64,000 nucleotides of DNA from Thermoanaerobaculia bacterium (GCA_030431255.1 JAUIJL010000010.1:186001-250000), one strand, 5' to 3'; shown: positions 35,574 to 45,776, numbered from the stretch's first letter. Notes: generated by a model from the letters alone, not told the origin. Translations and numbers: made by a program.

Positions 35574-38500
35574 ATGCGGGCCCTACCCGAAAAGAAGCGT
35601 CAGCTGATTGAGAAGCTCATCACCCGAGCCCGAGAGCTTTCCGAATCCCGGGGTGAAGAAGATTGGAACGTCGCCGAGCCCTTTGTGCGTTACTGCTTCG
35701 AAGAAGTCGGCTTGGACGAGCTCGAAGAGCTCGAAATCGACGATTTGGCCAAAGTCGCCCTTTCCCTCTTTGATCGGATCCGCCGGCGACCGGTGGGTGA
35801 AATCGATATTCGGCTGTTCAATCCCGGCGACGAGGGTATGGATTGGGGCTCCGACCGGACGGTGATCGAGGTGGTCTCCGACGATATGCCCTTCCTCGTC
35901 GGCTCCGTGACCGGGGAAATTGCGCGCCGCAAGCTCACCATCTACCTGGCGGTGCATCCCCAGATCGCTTGCCGACGGGCGGAGGACGGTCTGCTCGAAG
36001 AGGTGGTGCCCCTCGGCACCAAAGGCAAGGACATCACCCAGGAATCGGTGATGCAATTCCAGATCGACAAGCAGATTGCCCAGGCGGATATGGTCGAGCT
36101 GGAGACCGCCCTCCGCAAGGTGCTCAACGACGTCAAGATGTCGGTGTCGGACTGGCGCCCCATGCGCAAGGCCGGGGTGCGGGCGATCGAGGACCTCAAG
36201 GTCCAACGGAAGCATCTTAAGGTCGAAGAGCTCGACGAAACCGTCGAATTTATGGAATGGGTGGTGGCGGACCACTTCACCTTCCTCGGCTATATCGAAT
36301 ACGACCTGGTCGACGACGACGGCAACGAATACCTGCGCCCGGATCGAGAATCCGGCCTCGGGCTCTTGCGCCACCTGCCGTTGCAAGAGATGGCATCCAG
36401 CCGCCAACCGGTGTCCGAAGACGCCCGCCGTTTCCTGCACGGTGACCGCCTGGTGCTGGTGTCGAAAAGCACCCACCAATCCACCGTGCACCGCAATGTG
36501 CACATGGACGTCATCTCCCTCAAACGCTTCGACGCCGAGGGACAGGTCAACGGCGAGGTGCGCTTCGTCGGCCTGTTCACCTCCATGGCTTACAGCATTG
36601 CCTCGCGCAACATCCCCTTGGTCCGGAAAAAGGTGTTGTGGGTGATGGAAAACACCCGCTTCCTACCGTCCAGCCACGACGCCAAAGTGCTTCGGCATAT
36701 CGTCGAGCACTATCCGCGCGACGAGCTGTTCCAGATCTCAAAGGAAGACCTCTACCGCTTCTCCATGCGCATTCTCGAGCTACAGCTCAGGCCACGGCTC
36801 GCTCTGTTATTGCGGCGGGACGAGGACGAGCGGTTCGTCAGCTGTTTGGTCTTTGTGCCCCGGGAGCGTTACAACACCCAGGTGCGGGAGACGATCCAAG
36901 CCACCCTTCAAGAAGCGTTCGAAGGCGAGGTCAGTGCCTATTCCACCCGAATTTCCGAGCGCCCGCTGGCCCAGCTACACCTCATCGTTCAAACCCGACC
37001 CGGTCATCTTCCCGCCTACAATCCGGAAGAGCTGGAACAGAAGCTGGAAGCAGCGACCCAAAGCTGGGCCGAGTGTTTGCACCAGCTGATGATCAGGGAC
37101 TCCGGCTCCGTGGAGGGCTTGACCCAATGGCGCCGTTATTCCGACTCCTTCCCGGGCGCCTACCAACAGCACAACATTCCCCAAGACGCGCTCAACGATA
37201 TTCCCCACATCGAGAACACCCTCCAATCCGGTGATCTGGGTCTGAGGCTGTATCGTCGCTCCGGAGCGGCGGCGGGGCGTTTCCACCTCAGGACCTTCGA
37301 GCTGGCGGTACCCAGACCCCTGTCCGAGCTCCTACCGATCCTGGAAAATATGGGCCTGCGGGTGGTCAGCGAATACCCATTCGAGGTCCGTCCGACCGAT
37401 GCCCCCAATCCGGTTTGGATCCGCGACTTCGAGGTCAGCGCGGAAAGAGATGTCGACCTCAACGAGACCAGCGATTCGTTCAAAGAGGCCCTCAGGCGGG
37501 TCTACATCGGTGACGCCGAGAACGACGGCTTCAACCGCTTGGTGCTGCAAGCGGAGCTCAACTGGCGGCAGGTGGTGGTGCTCCGCGCCTATTGCAAATA
37601 CCTGCGTCAGACGGGCATCGCCTTCAGCCAGTCGTATATGGCTCAGACGCTGGCCGCTAACGCCGACGTCGCCCGACACCTTCTAAGCCTCTTCTTCGAG
37701 CTCTTCGACCCCGCGCACCAAGACGGGGTCGACCGCGAGCAGCTGATCCTGGCAGAGATCCACCAGGCTTTAGAATCGGTGCACAGTCTCGACCAGGATC
37801 GCATCCTGCGCCGATTCTTGAACCTGGTCCAATCGACCCTGCGCACGAACTTCTTCCAGACCGACTCAAACGGCAACCCCAAGACCTACGTCTCTTTCAA
37901 ATTCGACGCCAAGCACATTCTCGAGCTGCCCAGCCCGCGGCCGGCTTACGAGATCTTCGTCTACTCGCCTAAGATGGAAGCCGTGCATCTGCGCGGCGGC
38001 AAAGTCGCCCGCGGTGGTATCCGTTGGTCCGACCGGCTCGAAGACTTCCGCACGGAAATCCTCGGCTTGGTCAAGAGCCAGATGGTGAAGAACGCGGTCA
38101 TCGTGCCGGTGGGTGCCAAGGGTGGCTTCATCGTCAAGCAGCCGCCGGCGCCGGGGGATCGCGAGGCCTGGTTGGCGGAAGGAGTGGCCTGCTACCAAAC
38201 CATGATCCGCGGGTTGTTGGACATCACCGACAATTTGGTGGCCGGTGAGCTGGTGCCGGCGGAGCAGGTAGTCCGCCGGGACTCCGACGACCCTTATTTG
38301 GTGGTCGCCGCCGACAAAGGCACCGCCACGTTCTCGGACATCGCCAACGGCGTGGCCGCGGAATACGATTTCTGGCTCGGCGACGCGTTCGCTTCCGGTG
38401 GCTCCGTGGGTTACGACCACAAGAAGATGGGCATCACCGCCCGTGGCGCCTGGGAATCGGTCAAACGCCATTTCCGCGAGGTGGGTCGTGACATCCAACA

Positions 38501-40409
38501 CGAGGCGTTCACCTGCGTCGGCGTCGGCGACATGGCCGGCGACGTGTTCGGCAACGGCATGTTGCGCTCAGAGCACACCCGCTTGATCGCCGCGTTCAAC
38601 CACATGCACATCTTCGTCGATCCCCATCCGCCGGCGTCCATGTCGTACGTGGAGCGTCAGCGCCTCTTCGACCTACCCCGCTCGACCTGGGACGACTACA
38701 ACCGGGATCTGCTGTCCGAAGGCGGCGACATCTTCGATCGCCACGCCAAACGCCTGACGGTCAGCCCTCAGGTCAAGGAACGGTTCGGCTTGCCGTCCCA
38801 AACCCTGACCCCCAACGAGCTGATTCAAGCCATCCTTCGAGCCAAAGTCGACCTGCTCTGGTTCGGCGGCATCGGCACCTACATCAAGGCCTCCGGCGAG
38901 ACCCACGCCGACGCGGGGGATCGATCCAACGACGAGGTCCGAGTCTCGGCGGACGAGCTGGGCTGCCTGGTCATCGGCGAAGGTGCCAACCTCGGGGTCA
39001 CCCAACGGGGCCGGATCGAGCTGGCGCTGCGGGGCGGCCGGCTCAACACGGATTTCATCGACAACTCGGGCGGCGTGGATTGCTCCGACCACGAGGTGAA
39101 CATCAAAATCGCTCTGCGCGAGGCGGTGCTGGCGGGAGATCTTCCCCTCGCCGAGCGCGACGTGCTGCTGGCGTCGATGACCGACGAGGTGGCGGAGCTG
39201 GTGCTGCGGGACAACTACCTCCAATCCCAGGCCATCACCCTCGAGCAAACCCAAGGGCATGCTCTGGTGGACGACCAAGCCCGGCTGATGCGCTTGCTCG
39301 AACGCCTGGATCAATTGGATCGGCGGCTCGAGTTCCTGCCCGACGACTCCACCCTGGCGGAGCGCAAGGAGTCGAAAGGAGGGCTTACCCGGCCCGAGAT
39401 CGCGGTGCTCTTCGCCTACGCCAAGATCTTCCTCTACAACCATCTCTTGGATTCGGACCTGCCGGACGACCCGTTGCTCGAGCAAGACCTGCTGCGCTAC
39501 TTCCCGGAGCCCATGCGCGAGGGTTACGCGGCCCAAATCACCGACCATCGTCTGCGTCGGGAGATCATCGCCACCCACGTCACCAACTCGATCGTCAACC
39601 GCATGGGCACGACCTTCGTCACCCGCATGCGGGAGGAAACCGGCCGCCGGGTGTCGGAAGTCGCTCGCGCCTATATCGCCGCCCGCGACGTCTTCGAGAT
39701 CCGCGCGATCTGGGACACGGTGGAATCCCTGGACAACAACGTCTCGGCGGACCAGCAGCACCGCATGTTGCACATTGTGATGCGCACCATTGCCGACGTC
39801 TCCCGTTGGTTCCTGCGCTACGGCGGACACCCTTTCAATCTCGGGGCCTGCTTGGAGAAATACGAAAGTGGCATGGTGGTAGTCGCCGCTCAGCTGGAAG
39901 ACCTCCTGCCCCCCAACTTGAAGGCCAAGGTCCGCCGACGATTCCGTCGCCTGCGGGATCAAGGGGTTTCCGAGGATCTGGCCATGCGCATCGCCGGCAT
40001 GGACATCCTGCCCTTCTCCTGCGACGTGGCTCGTACCGCCTACGAGTCGGGAGTGGCCGTGGAGCGGGTCGGCAAGGTGTATTTCACCGTCGGCGAGCGC
40101 TTCGGCTTCGATCGGCTTCGCCGGGCGGGGGAGCAGCTCAAGGAAGAAGGGTCCTACATGCAAGCCGCGGTCACCGCCGTGCTCGACGATCTTTCCACCC
40201 ATCAATCGGAAATCACCCGTCAGGTGGTCGTGCATCCCGGGCGGGCCAATGCGGCGATCAAAAGCTGGATTGCCGAGCGGCACGATGCCGTCGCCCGCCT
40301 GGAACAGCTGCGCACGGATTTCGACGCCTCACCGCGCATCGACATCGCCATGTTGACCGTCGCCGAACGGGAGCTGCGCCGGGTGGTGGCCCTTCAGCCC
40401 CACAGCTAG
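35574..40409 (+). CDS. gdhB: NAD-specific glutamate dehydrogenase, large (180-kDa) type
   Basis: A 1611-aa enzyme converting glutamate to 2-oxoglutarate and ammonium with NAD. It has an N-terminal ACT-like regulatory region (EVVSDDMPFLVGSVTGEIAR). The catalytic domain lies around residues 790-1200 (MEAVHLRGGKVARGGIRWSD, LGLVKSQMVKNAVIVPVGAK, GIGTYIKAS, EGANLGVTQRGRIE), with a long helical C-terminal region. Length and motifs match the large GDH family. The ATG at 35574 follows GCGAGGAG and starts a typical N-terminus; the longer frame from 35400 runs through the leader stem-loop and is rejected. With KorAB it would feed 2-oxoglutarate into ferredoxin-linked metabolism. The symbol is used by analogy. 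Confidence 0.93.
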   Translation: MRALPEKKRQLIEKLITRARELSESRGEEDWNVAEPFVRYCFEEVGLDELEELEIDDLAKVALSLFDRIRRRPVGEIDIRLFNPGDEGMDWGSDRTVIEVVSDDMPFLVGSVTGEIARRKLTIYLAVHPQIACRRAEDGLLEEVVPLGTKGKDITQESVMQFQIDKQIAQADMVELETALRKVLNDVKMSVSDWRPMRKAGVRAIEDLKVQRKHLKVEELDETVEFMEWVVADHFTFLGYIEYDLVDDDGNEYLRPDRESGLGLLRHLPLQEMASSRQPVSEDARRFLHGDRLVLVSKSTHQSTVHRNVHMDVISLKRFDAEGQVNGEVRFVGLFTSMAYSIASRNIPLVRKKVLWVMENTRFLPSSHDAKVLRHIVEHYPRDELFQISKEDLYRFSMRILELQLRPRLALLLRRDEDERFVSCLVFVPRERYNTQVRETIQATLQEAFEGEVSAYSTRISERPLAQLHLIVQTRPGHLPAYNPEELEQKLEAATQSWAECLHQLMIRDSGSVEGLTQWRRYSDSFPGAYQQHNIPQDALNDIPHIENTLQSGDLGLRLYRRSGAAAGRFHLRTFELAVPRPLSELLPILENMGLRVVSEYPFEVRPTDAPNPVWIRDFEVSAERDVDLNETSDSFKEALRRVYIGDAENDGFNRLVLQAELNWRQVVVLRAYCKYLRQTGIAFSQSYMAQTLAANADVARHLLSLFFELFDPAHQDGVDREQLILAEIHQALESVHSLDQDRILRRFLNLVQSTLRTNFFQTDSNGNPKTYVSFKFDAKHILELPSPRPAYEIFVYSPKMEAVHLRGGKVARGGIRWSDRLEDFRTEILGLVKSQMVKNAVIVPVGAKGGFIVKQPPAPGDREAWLAEGVACYQTMIRGLLDITDNLVAGELVPAEQVVRRDSDDPYLVVAADKGTATFSDIANGVAAEYDFWLGDAFASGGSVGYDHKKMGITARGAWESVKRHFREVGRDIQHEAFTCVGVGDMAGDVFGNGMLRSEHTRLIAAFNHMHIFVDPHPPASMSYVERQRLFDLPRSTWDDYNRDLLSEGGDIFDRHAKRLTVSPQVKERFGLPSQTLTPNELIQAILRAKVDLLWFGGIGTYIKASGETHADAGDRSNDEVRVSADELGCLVIGEGANLGVTQRGRIELALRGGRLNTDFIDNSGGVDCSDHEVNIKIALREAVLAGDLPLAERDVLLASMTDEVAELVLRDNYLQSQAITLEQTQGHALVDDQARLMRLLERLDQLDRRLEFLPDDSTLAERKESKGGLTRPEIAVLFAYAKIFLYNHLLDSDLPDDPLLEQDLLRYFPEPMREGYAAQITDHRLRREIIATHVTNSIVNRMGTTFVTRMREETGRRVSEVARAYIAARDVFEIRAIWDTVESLDNNVSADQQHRMLHIVMRTIADVSRWFLRYGGHPFNLGACLEKYESGMVVVAAQLEDLLPPNLKAKVRRRFRRLRDQGVSEDLAMRIAGMDILPFSCDVARTAYESGVAVERVGKVYFTVGERFGFDRLRRAGEQLKEEGSYMQAAVTAVLDDLSTHQSEITRQVVVHPGRANAAIKSWIAERHDAVARLEQLRTDFDASPRIDIAMLTVAERELRRVVALQPHS

Positions 40410-40447
40410 CGCCACAAACGGGTGACTCGCCCTTGTGTAATTCTTCC

Positions 40448-40637
40448 CCCTCACCCCCCAGCCCCCTCTCCCGCACACGGGAGAGGGGGAGCCGGAGAGC
40501 CCGCTCAACTTACTCGGTTTACTGGAACAGTATTTTACGCCCAAACGGCTCAAAATCACCTCCGACGCGCGCGCGGAGCGCAAGCATAGATTCCCCCCTC
40601 TCCCGTCCCGGGAGAGGGGGGTTAGGGGGGTGAGGGT
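40448..40637. repeat. REPIN-like inverted pair (copies B and C)
   Basis: The 567-bp spacer between the glutamate dehydrogenase gene and htpG contains a forward repeat unit (about 40448-40489) and an inverted unit (about 40593-40637) separated by about 100 bp. The unit is the same CCCTCACC...CCCTCTCCCG...CGGGAGAGGGGG seen at 6157. The internal segment next to the inverted unit (GCTTGCGCTCCGCGCGCGCG on the minus strand) also occurs beside the copy at 43110, showing that the whole composite is the repeated element. The remainder of the spacer holds the htpG regulatory region. Confidence 0.75.
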
Positions 40638-40796
40638 TCTCCGGCTTGAGAAATGCGACAGATAAAAATCTCTCAAGTTAGCCCCCGAGGGGCTTGCCCC
40701 CGCCAGTCCGAAGAACGGGAGGGCACAAGGCCCTCCTCTACGTTGGCGCCGCCGCATGGGTTTGGCTTATCGGGAATGCGATGAGCTAGAATTGTG

Positions 40797-40823
40797 TTAG
40801 CACTCATTGCAGGGCTTTGCTGA
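40797..40823. promoter_or_regulatory. CIRCE-like half-site upstream of htpG
   Basis: TTAGCACTC (40797-40805), nine bases, then CTTTGCTGA (40815-40823). The left arm is a perfect CIRCE half-site and the spacing is exact; the right arm matches GAGTGCTAA at only 5 of 9 bases. TAGAAT at 40787 could be the -10 box just before it. HrcA control of htpG is possible. Confidence 0.45.
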
Positions 40824-40976
40824 CGATCGATGACCACGGACCCGCACAAGGAACGTCTCGGTCGTCGCGGGCATTTGCCCCGCCCCAAAAAACTTCTAGA
40901 GACGATTACAGCTCGAACGGCCCGAGGGCCATAAGATCGCCCACTGCAGGGTGGGCTCTGTCAGAGGAGAAACTCG

Positions 40977-42944
40977 ATGACCACTACCGCCGATCCGAAA
41001 GAAGCACAAACATACGATTTTCAAGCCGAAACTCGTCAGCTTCTCGACATCGTCATTCACTCCCTTTATTCGAATAAAGAAATCTTTCTTCGGGAGCTGA
41101 TCTCCAACGCCTCCGACGCCCTGGATCGCCTGCGCTTCGAGGCCTTGAGCGATGAGAGCCTGATGGGTGACGACGATCATCTGCACATTCGCCTCGACGC
41201 CAACCCCGACGCCCGAACCCTGACCGTCAGCGACAACGGCATCGGCATGAGCCGCGACGAGGTGATCGAAAATATCGGCACGATCGCGAAGTCCGGCACC
41301 CGCGAGCTGATGAAACAGCTCAAAGAGAATCCCAACCCCGAAGCCACCGCCGAGCTGATCGGCCAATTCGGTGTCGGTTTCTATTCCGCGTTCATGGCCG
41401 CGGACAAAGTCACCTTGGTCACCCGCCGCGCCGGCCAAGACTCCGCCGTGCGCTGGTCCTCGGAGGGCGACGGCTCCTACACCCTGGAAGACGCCGAGCG
41501 CGACGGTCGGGGCACCACCATTACCTTGCACCTCAAACCCACGGACGAGGAGAACGGCCTAGCGGACTTCACCAGCTTCCACACCCTCCAGGATGTGGTG
41601 AAGAAACACTCCGACTTCGTCGCCTACCCGATCCTCACCAAGCACTCCCGCGAGGAGGCGGTGAAGGACGAGGAAGGCAACCCCATCGAGGGCAAGACCG
41701 AGACCATCGTCGAGGAGAAAACCCTCAACTCCCAGGAGCCCATCTGGACCCGGCCGTCGGATCAAGTCACCGACGAGGAATACGCGGAGTTCTATCGGCA
41801 CATCTCCAGGGATTGGAACGCACCGCTGGAAACCCTCTCGCTGCGGGCCGAGGGTCGGATCGAATATCGCTCCCTGCTCTTCTTCCCGGAAAAGGCACCC
41901 TTCGACCTCTTTTACCGGGATCAACAATGGGGCCTGCGCCTCTACGTGCGCCGGGTCCTCATCATGGAAGCCTGTGAGGAGCTGCTGCCCGTCTACTTGC
42001 GCTTCGTGCGCGGTATCGTCGACTCCTCGGATCTGCCCCTCAACATCTCACGTGAGATGGTGCAACAGGATCGCCACATCAGCCAGATGCGCAAATGGCT
42101 GACCAAGAAAGTCCTCGACCACCTCGCTAAGCTCAAAAACGACGATCACGAAAAGTACATGACCCTGTGGAGCCAATTCGGCCGGGTGCTCAAAGAAGGC
42201 GTGTCCTCGGATTTCGAGAACCGCGACAAGCTCCTGCCTTTGCTCTACTTCCAGTCGTCCCACGACGCCGAGAAGCTCACCAGCCTCGACGAGTACATCG
42301 AGCGGATGAAGGACGGCCAGGACGAGATCTACTACCTCACCGGTGACAGCCGCGCGGCGATCGAAAGCTCCCCACATCTCGAAGCCTTCACCGAGAAGGG
42401 TTACGAGGTCCTCTACCTCTCCGACCCAGTGGACGAGCTGTTGGCCCAATCGGTCTTCGAATACCAGGATAAGAAGCTCAAATCCGTGGGCAAGGGCTCC
42501 GTGGAGCTGGGCACGGAAGAGGAGAAGAAGGAAGCCGAGAAGGAGCTGGAGGAGAAGAGCAAAGCCCACGGCGATCTGATGGGCCGGTTGCAGAAGAGCC
42601 TCGACGATCACGTCAAAGAGGTGCGTCTCTCCACCCGCCTCACCACCTCGCCGGTCTGCTTGGTGGCTGACGAATTCGACATGAGCCCGCACCTCGAAAG
42701 ACTGCTGCGGCAAACCGAAGGCGCGTCGGGCATGCCGAGCCAGAAGCGGATCATGGAGATCAACCCCAAGCACGAGCTGCTGGAGAAGCTGCAAGCCCGC
42801 TTCGACGCCGATGCCGACGATGCGCTGCTCGACGAATACGCCCAGCTGCTGCTCGGATACGGCCTGCTGGCGGAGGGCTCCGACCTACCGGACCCCGCGG
42901 CCTTCAACCAATTGGTCGCCAAGCTGATGCTTCAAGGCATCTGA
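40977..42944 (+). CDS. htpG: Molecular chaperone HtpG (Hsp90)
   Basis: 655-aa ATP-dependent cytosolic chaperone. The N-terminal GHKL ATPase domain is clear: FQAETRQLLDIVIHSLYSNK, FLRELISNASDALDRLRFEA, VSDNGIGMSRDEV, GTIAKSGTREL and GQFGVGFYSAFMAADKV. The middle domain motif (YVRRVLIMEACEELLPVYLR, SSDLPLNISREMVQQ) follows, then a dimerisation domain (LLRQTEGASGMPSQKRIMEI). Length is typical. A GAGGAG site precedes the ATG, and the upstream spacer carries a CIRCE-like element. Monocistronic, followed by repeat elements. Confidence 0.96.
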   Translation: MTTTADPKEAQTYDFQAETRQLLDIVIHSLYSNKEIFLRELISNASDALDRLRFEALSDESLMGDDDHLHIRLDANPDARTLTVSDNGIGMSRDEVIENIGTIAKSGTRELMKQLKENPNPEATAELIGQFGVGFYSAFMAADKVTLVTRRAGQDSAVRWSSEGDGSYTLEDAERDGRGTTITLHLKPTDEENGLADFTSFHTLQDVVKKHSDFVAYPILTKHSREEAVKDEEGNPIEGKTETIVEEKTLNSQEPIWTRPSDQVTDEEYAEFYRHISRDWNAPLETLSLRAEGRIEYRSLLFFPEKAPFDLFYRDQQWGLRLYVRRVLIMEACEELLPVYLRFVRGIVDSSDLPLNISREMVQQDRHISQMRKWLTKKVLDHLAKLKNDDHEKYMTLWSQFGRVLKEGVSSDFENRDKLLPLLYFQSSHDAEKLTSLDEYIERMKDGQDEIYYLTGDSRAAIESSPHLEAFTEKGYEVLYLSDPVDELLAQSVFEYQDKKLKSVGKGSVELGTEEEKKEAEKELEEKSKAHGDLMGRLQKSLDDHVKEVRLSTRLTTSPVCLVADEFDMSPHLERLLRQTEGASGMPSQKRIMEINPKHELLEKLQARFDADADDALLDEYAQLLLGYGLLAEGSDLPDPAAFNQLVAKLMLQGI

Positions 42945-43070
42945 TCCTCGAGACCCGACCCGTCGTCCGGCTCACGGACCCGTGAGCTCCCGGACGGCCT
43001 CCGAGGGACCGCTTCTCGCGTTAGACTCGCGTGATGAAGCGGTCCCTTTTTTCTGGCTGGAACAGCCCAA

Positions 43071-43298
43071 CCCTAACCCTCCCCTCCCGAAACGGGAGAA
43101 GGGATAGGACCCTCACCCCCCTAACCCCCCTCTCCCGAAACGGAAAAGAGGGGAATGATTGCTTGCGCTTCGCGCGCGCGTTTAAAGGTGCTTCGGAATC
43201 GGTCGTGCGTAGAGCATCTCCCCAAATGACCAAGAAGGTTGGGCGTGCATTCCGGCTCCCCCTCTCCCGGGACGGGAGAGGGGACGGGGGGGTGAGGG
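43071..43298. repeat. REPIN-like repeat cluster (copies D, E forward, F inverted)
   Basis: Three units between htpG and the PBP gene: D at about 43071-43107 (shortened), E at about 43110-43154 and F, inverted, at about 43259-43298. E and F with their roughly 100-bp interior repeat the B/C composite near 40.5 kb. F overlaps the predicted N-terminal coding region of the PBP gene. Confidence 0.72.
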
Positions 43299-45535
43299 TG
43301 TATCTCCCCCTAGTCCTCCTCCTGCTGACCCTCACGTCCGCGGGCTTCGAAGCCTCGGCAAATCCCCTCTTGGAAGAGCTCGGGCGCAGTGAATCCCGCA
43401 TTTATTCCGCCCCATTCAAGATTCCCCTCGGCGCCCGGATCAACGAGCTGGCGTTGGAGCCGCGGCTCCAACGCTTGGGTTATTCCCGGGTTCAAGATCG
43501 GCCGTCGGAGCCCGGTGAGTATTTCTGGGGACACGACGTCTTTTGGATCTTTCGCCGAGCCTGTCGGGTCGGGGGTGACGACTACCTTCCGACCCTAATC
43601 GGTCTCGATCTCGACCGGACCGACGGTCGCATCGTGAGCACGAGAAACGCGGATTTCGCTCCCATCGATGCCGACGATCTGTGGCTGGAGCCCGAGCTGC
43701 TGGCCGAGTCTTTGGCCGGCGACCGCGCCACTCGCATCCCCACCCGCCTGGACGACCTGCCGGAGCACGTTTGGCGACCGCTCCTGGCCGCCGAGGACTC
43801 CCGCTTCTTCGACCATCTCGGCGTCGACAGCCGTTCCGTGGCTCGCGCTCTCCTCGCCAACGTCAAGGCCGGCAAGGTCGCCCAAGGTGGCAGCACGATC
43901 ACCCAGCAGCTGATCAAAAATCGCGACCTCACCCCGAAGCGGTCCCTGGGCCGCAAGGCCTCCGAGGCGGTGAGGTCCCTGGCCCTGGAGGCGACCTACA
44001 CCAAAGAAGACATTCTCGAAGCGTATTTGGACCAGGTTTATCTGGGTCATGTGGACGGTCTGGCTGTCCACGGCTTTGCTACCGCTGCCCATGTCTACTT
44101 CGGCAAGCGGCCGGAAAACCTCTCGCTCGCGGAATCCTCGTTGTTGGCCGCGATCATCCAAGGCCCCAATCGACTTTCACCGATCCGCAACCTCGACGCC
44201 GCCGAAGAACGCCGCCAATGGGTGCTCGATCGAATGGAGAGCTTGGGGTGGGCGACGGAATCCGAGCTCAAACGGGCCAAATCCACCCGCATCCGCTTGC
44301 ATCGCCGTCGACCCGAGGCGCCGGTCGGCATCCCCGCCCTGGGTTGGATTCGTGCGGAAGCCACAGCCAAGGCCAAGAAGCGGCTGAGCCGCGGCCGGGG
44401 CGTGGTGATCTGGAGCACCCTCGACCCCTTGCTTCAAATCTGGACCGAGCAGGAGGCGGCACGATGGCTGCAAAGCCTGCGACGGGAGCATCGGCATTTG
44501 AAGAAGGCTCCGCTCTCCCTGGCGATCGTCAGCCTCGACGCCCGATCCGGCGACGTGCTCGCCTTGGTGGGTGGGGATCCGACCCAGCGGGGTGGATTCG
44601 ACCGCTCCCGCCGGGCTCGCCGCCAACCGGGCTCAGCGATCAAACCCCTGCTCTTGCTGGAAGCCTTTGAGCGCTGCGGCAGCCGCGAGCCCGTTTACCC
44701 AGCTCGCCGAATCGCCGACGAGCCCTTGGAGATCCAGCTCCCCTCGGGCTCGTGGCAGCCCGCCAATTCGGACGGCAAATTCCGCGGCGTGGTCAGCATT
44801 CGGGATGCCTTGCGCCTTTCTCTCAACGTACCGTTCGCGCGTCTCGGCCGTTGGTGCGGTGAGAAGGCGATCGGCCAACGTTTGCGCCGTGCGGGATTGG
44901 AAGTCCCCGAAGATCCACCCCCTTCTTTCGTGCTCGGCTCGTTGGAGGTCTCTCCCCTCGAGCTGGCTGGCGCCTACACCGCCCTCGCCAACGGCGGGGT
45001 CGCCTCCAAGCCGCGCCCCATTCGCCGGATGGAAAAACCCGGAGGCCGCAGAATCGGACGATTTCGGTCGGATCAAACACGGGTTGCCGACGACTCGACC
45101 ACTTTCCTGGTCCACGATCTTTTGCTCGACGCGGCCCGGGACGGAACCGCCAAAGCCGCTGCGATCGACGGCTTGGTGGTGGCCGCCAAAACCGGCACCT
45201 CGTCAGATCGGCGGGACGCCTGGCTCGCGGGTTATGCCAACGGCATCGTGACCGTCGTGTGGGTGGGTCGGGACGACGGCAAGCCCTTGCGGCTCACCGG
45301 CGCCCAGGGGGCCGCCCCCTTGTGGCGGGAGCTGATGTCCAAGGCAGCCAAAGCCCGAGCCGCGAGCACGATCCGGCGGCCCAGCGGCGTGGTGACCCGA
45401 TATTTCGACCCCGAGAGCGGCCTTTTGGTGACCCGCTTCAACGGCCGGGCTCGACCGGAAATCTTCCGTAAGCGGGCCGTGCCCCCGAGGAAACGCTTCT
45501 GGCGTCACGACCCCCACATCGAGGTCATTCGTTAG
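43226..45535 (+). CDS. mrcB: Class A penicillin-binding protein, PBP1B type
   Basis: Bifunctional murein glycosyltransferase/transpeptidase of about 769 aa. A membrane anchor (VYLPLVLLLLTLTSAGFEA) is followed by a UB2H-like domain (IYSAPFKIPLGARINELALE). The GT51 domain has EDSRFFDHLGVD and QGGSTITQQLIKN; the transpeptidase has PGSAIKP (SxxK, Ser nucleophile), SLNVPF (SxN) and AKTGTSSD (KTG). The start is uncertain. ATG 43226 gives a basic tail encoded by repeat copy F, GTG 43292 starts just before the anchor, and an upstream frame to 43031 would translate all the repeats. The UB2H domain suggests regulation by an outer-membrane lipoprotein like LpoB, not seen here. Confidence 0.9.
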   Translation: MTKKVGRAFRLPLSRDGRGDGGVRVYLPLVLLLLTLTSAGFEASANPLLEELGRSESRIYSAPFKIPLGARINELALEPRLQRLGYSRVQDRPSEPGEYFWGHDVFWIFRRACRVGGDDYLPTLIGLDLDRTDGRIVSTRNADFAPIDADDLWLEPELLAESLAGDRATRIPTRLDDLPEHVWRPLLAAEDSRFFDHLGVDSRSVARALLANVKAGKVAQGGSTITQQLIKNRDLTPKRSLGRKASEAVRSLALEATYTKEDILEAYLDQVYLGHVDGLAVHGFATAAHVYFGKRPENLSLAESSLLAAIIQGPNRLSPIRNLDAAEERRQWVLDRMESLGWATESELKRAKSTRIRLHRRRPEAPVGIPALGWIRAEATAKAKKRLSRGRGVVIWSTLDPLLQIWTEQEAARWLQSLRREHRHLKKAPLSLAIVSLDARSGDVLALVGGDPTQRGGFDRSRRARRQPGSAIKPLLLLEAFERCGSREPVYPARRIADEPLEIQLPSGSWQPANSDGKFRGVVSIRDALRLSLNVPFARLGRWCGEKAIGQRLRRAGLEVPEDPPPSFVLGSLEVSPLELAGAYTALANGGVASKPRPIRRMEKPGGRRIGRFRSDQTRVADDSTTFLVHDLLLDAARDGTAKAAAIDGLVVAAKTGTSSDRRDAWLAGYANGIVTVVWVGRDDGKPLRLTGAQGAAPLWRELMSKAAKARAASTIRRPSGVVTRYFDPESGLLVTRFNGRARPEIFRKRAVPPRKRFWRHDPHIEVIR

Positions 45536-45708
45536 GGGTCGGCCGGGCGGCCTTGGTCGGAAAAATCTGCCGCGAAGGCGAAAACGTAGGCACTAGGGTC
45601 GTCGAATTTACCGATATTGCCGAGAAATCGCCTAAATGTGTCCTCTAGCTCCGATAATTCCAAGACGAATCCGCGCAATGGAGCGCGGATCGATCTCGGA
45701 GAAGAGCT

Positions 45709-45768
45709 ATGAACGTTCAAACCACTGTGATCGCCGGCTTGCCCGGGCTCATCATCCCCAACGGATGA
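45709..45768 (+). CDS. Possible 19-aa hydrophobic peptide
   Basis: ATG with GGAG seven bases upstream opens a 19-codon frame, MNVQTTVIAGLPGLIIPNG, then TGA. It is directly followed by two strong hairpins (45777-45827). The 325-bp spacer holds nothing else I can identify. It could be a leader peptide or a spurious frame. Confidence 0.3.
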   Translation: MNVQTTVIAGLPGLIIPNG

Positions 45769-45776
45769 CGACCATG

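Noticed and set aside
38673-40283. Minus-strand frame of 536 codons
   Set aside because: Antisense shadow of the NAD-glutamate dehydrogenase gene; no recognisable domain.
45532-45720. Minus-strand frame of 62 codons after the PBP gene
   Set aside because: No convincing start or family, and it runs across the hairpin-containing spacer; not better supported than the short plus-strand frame.
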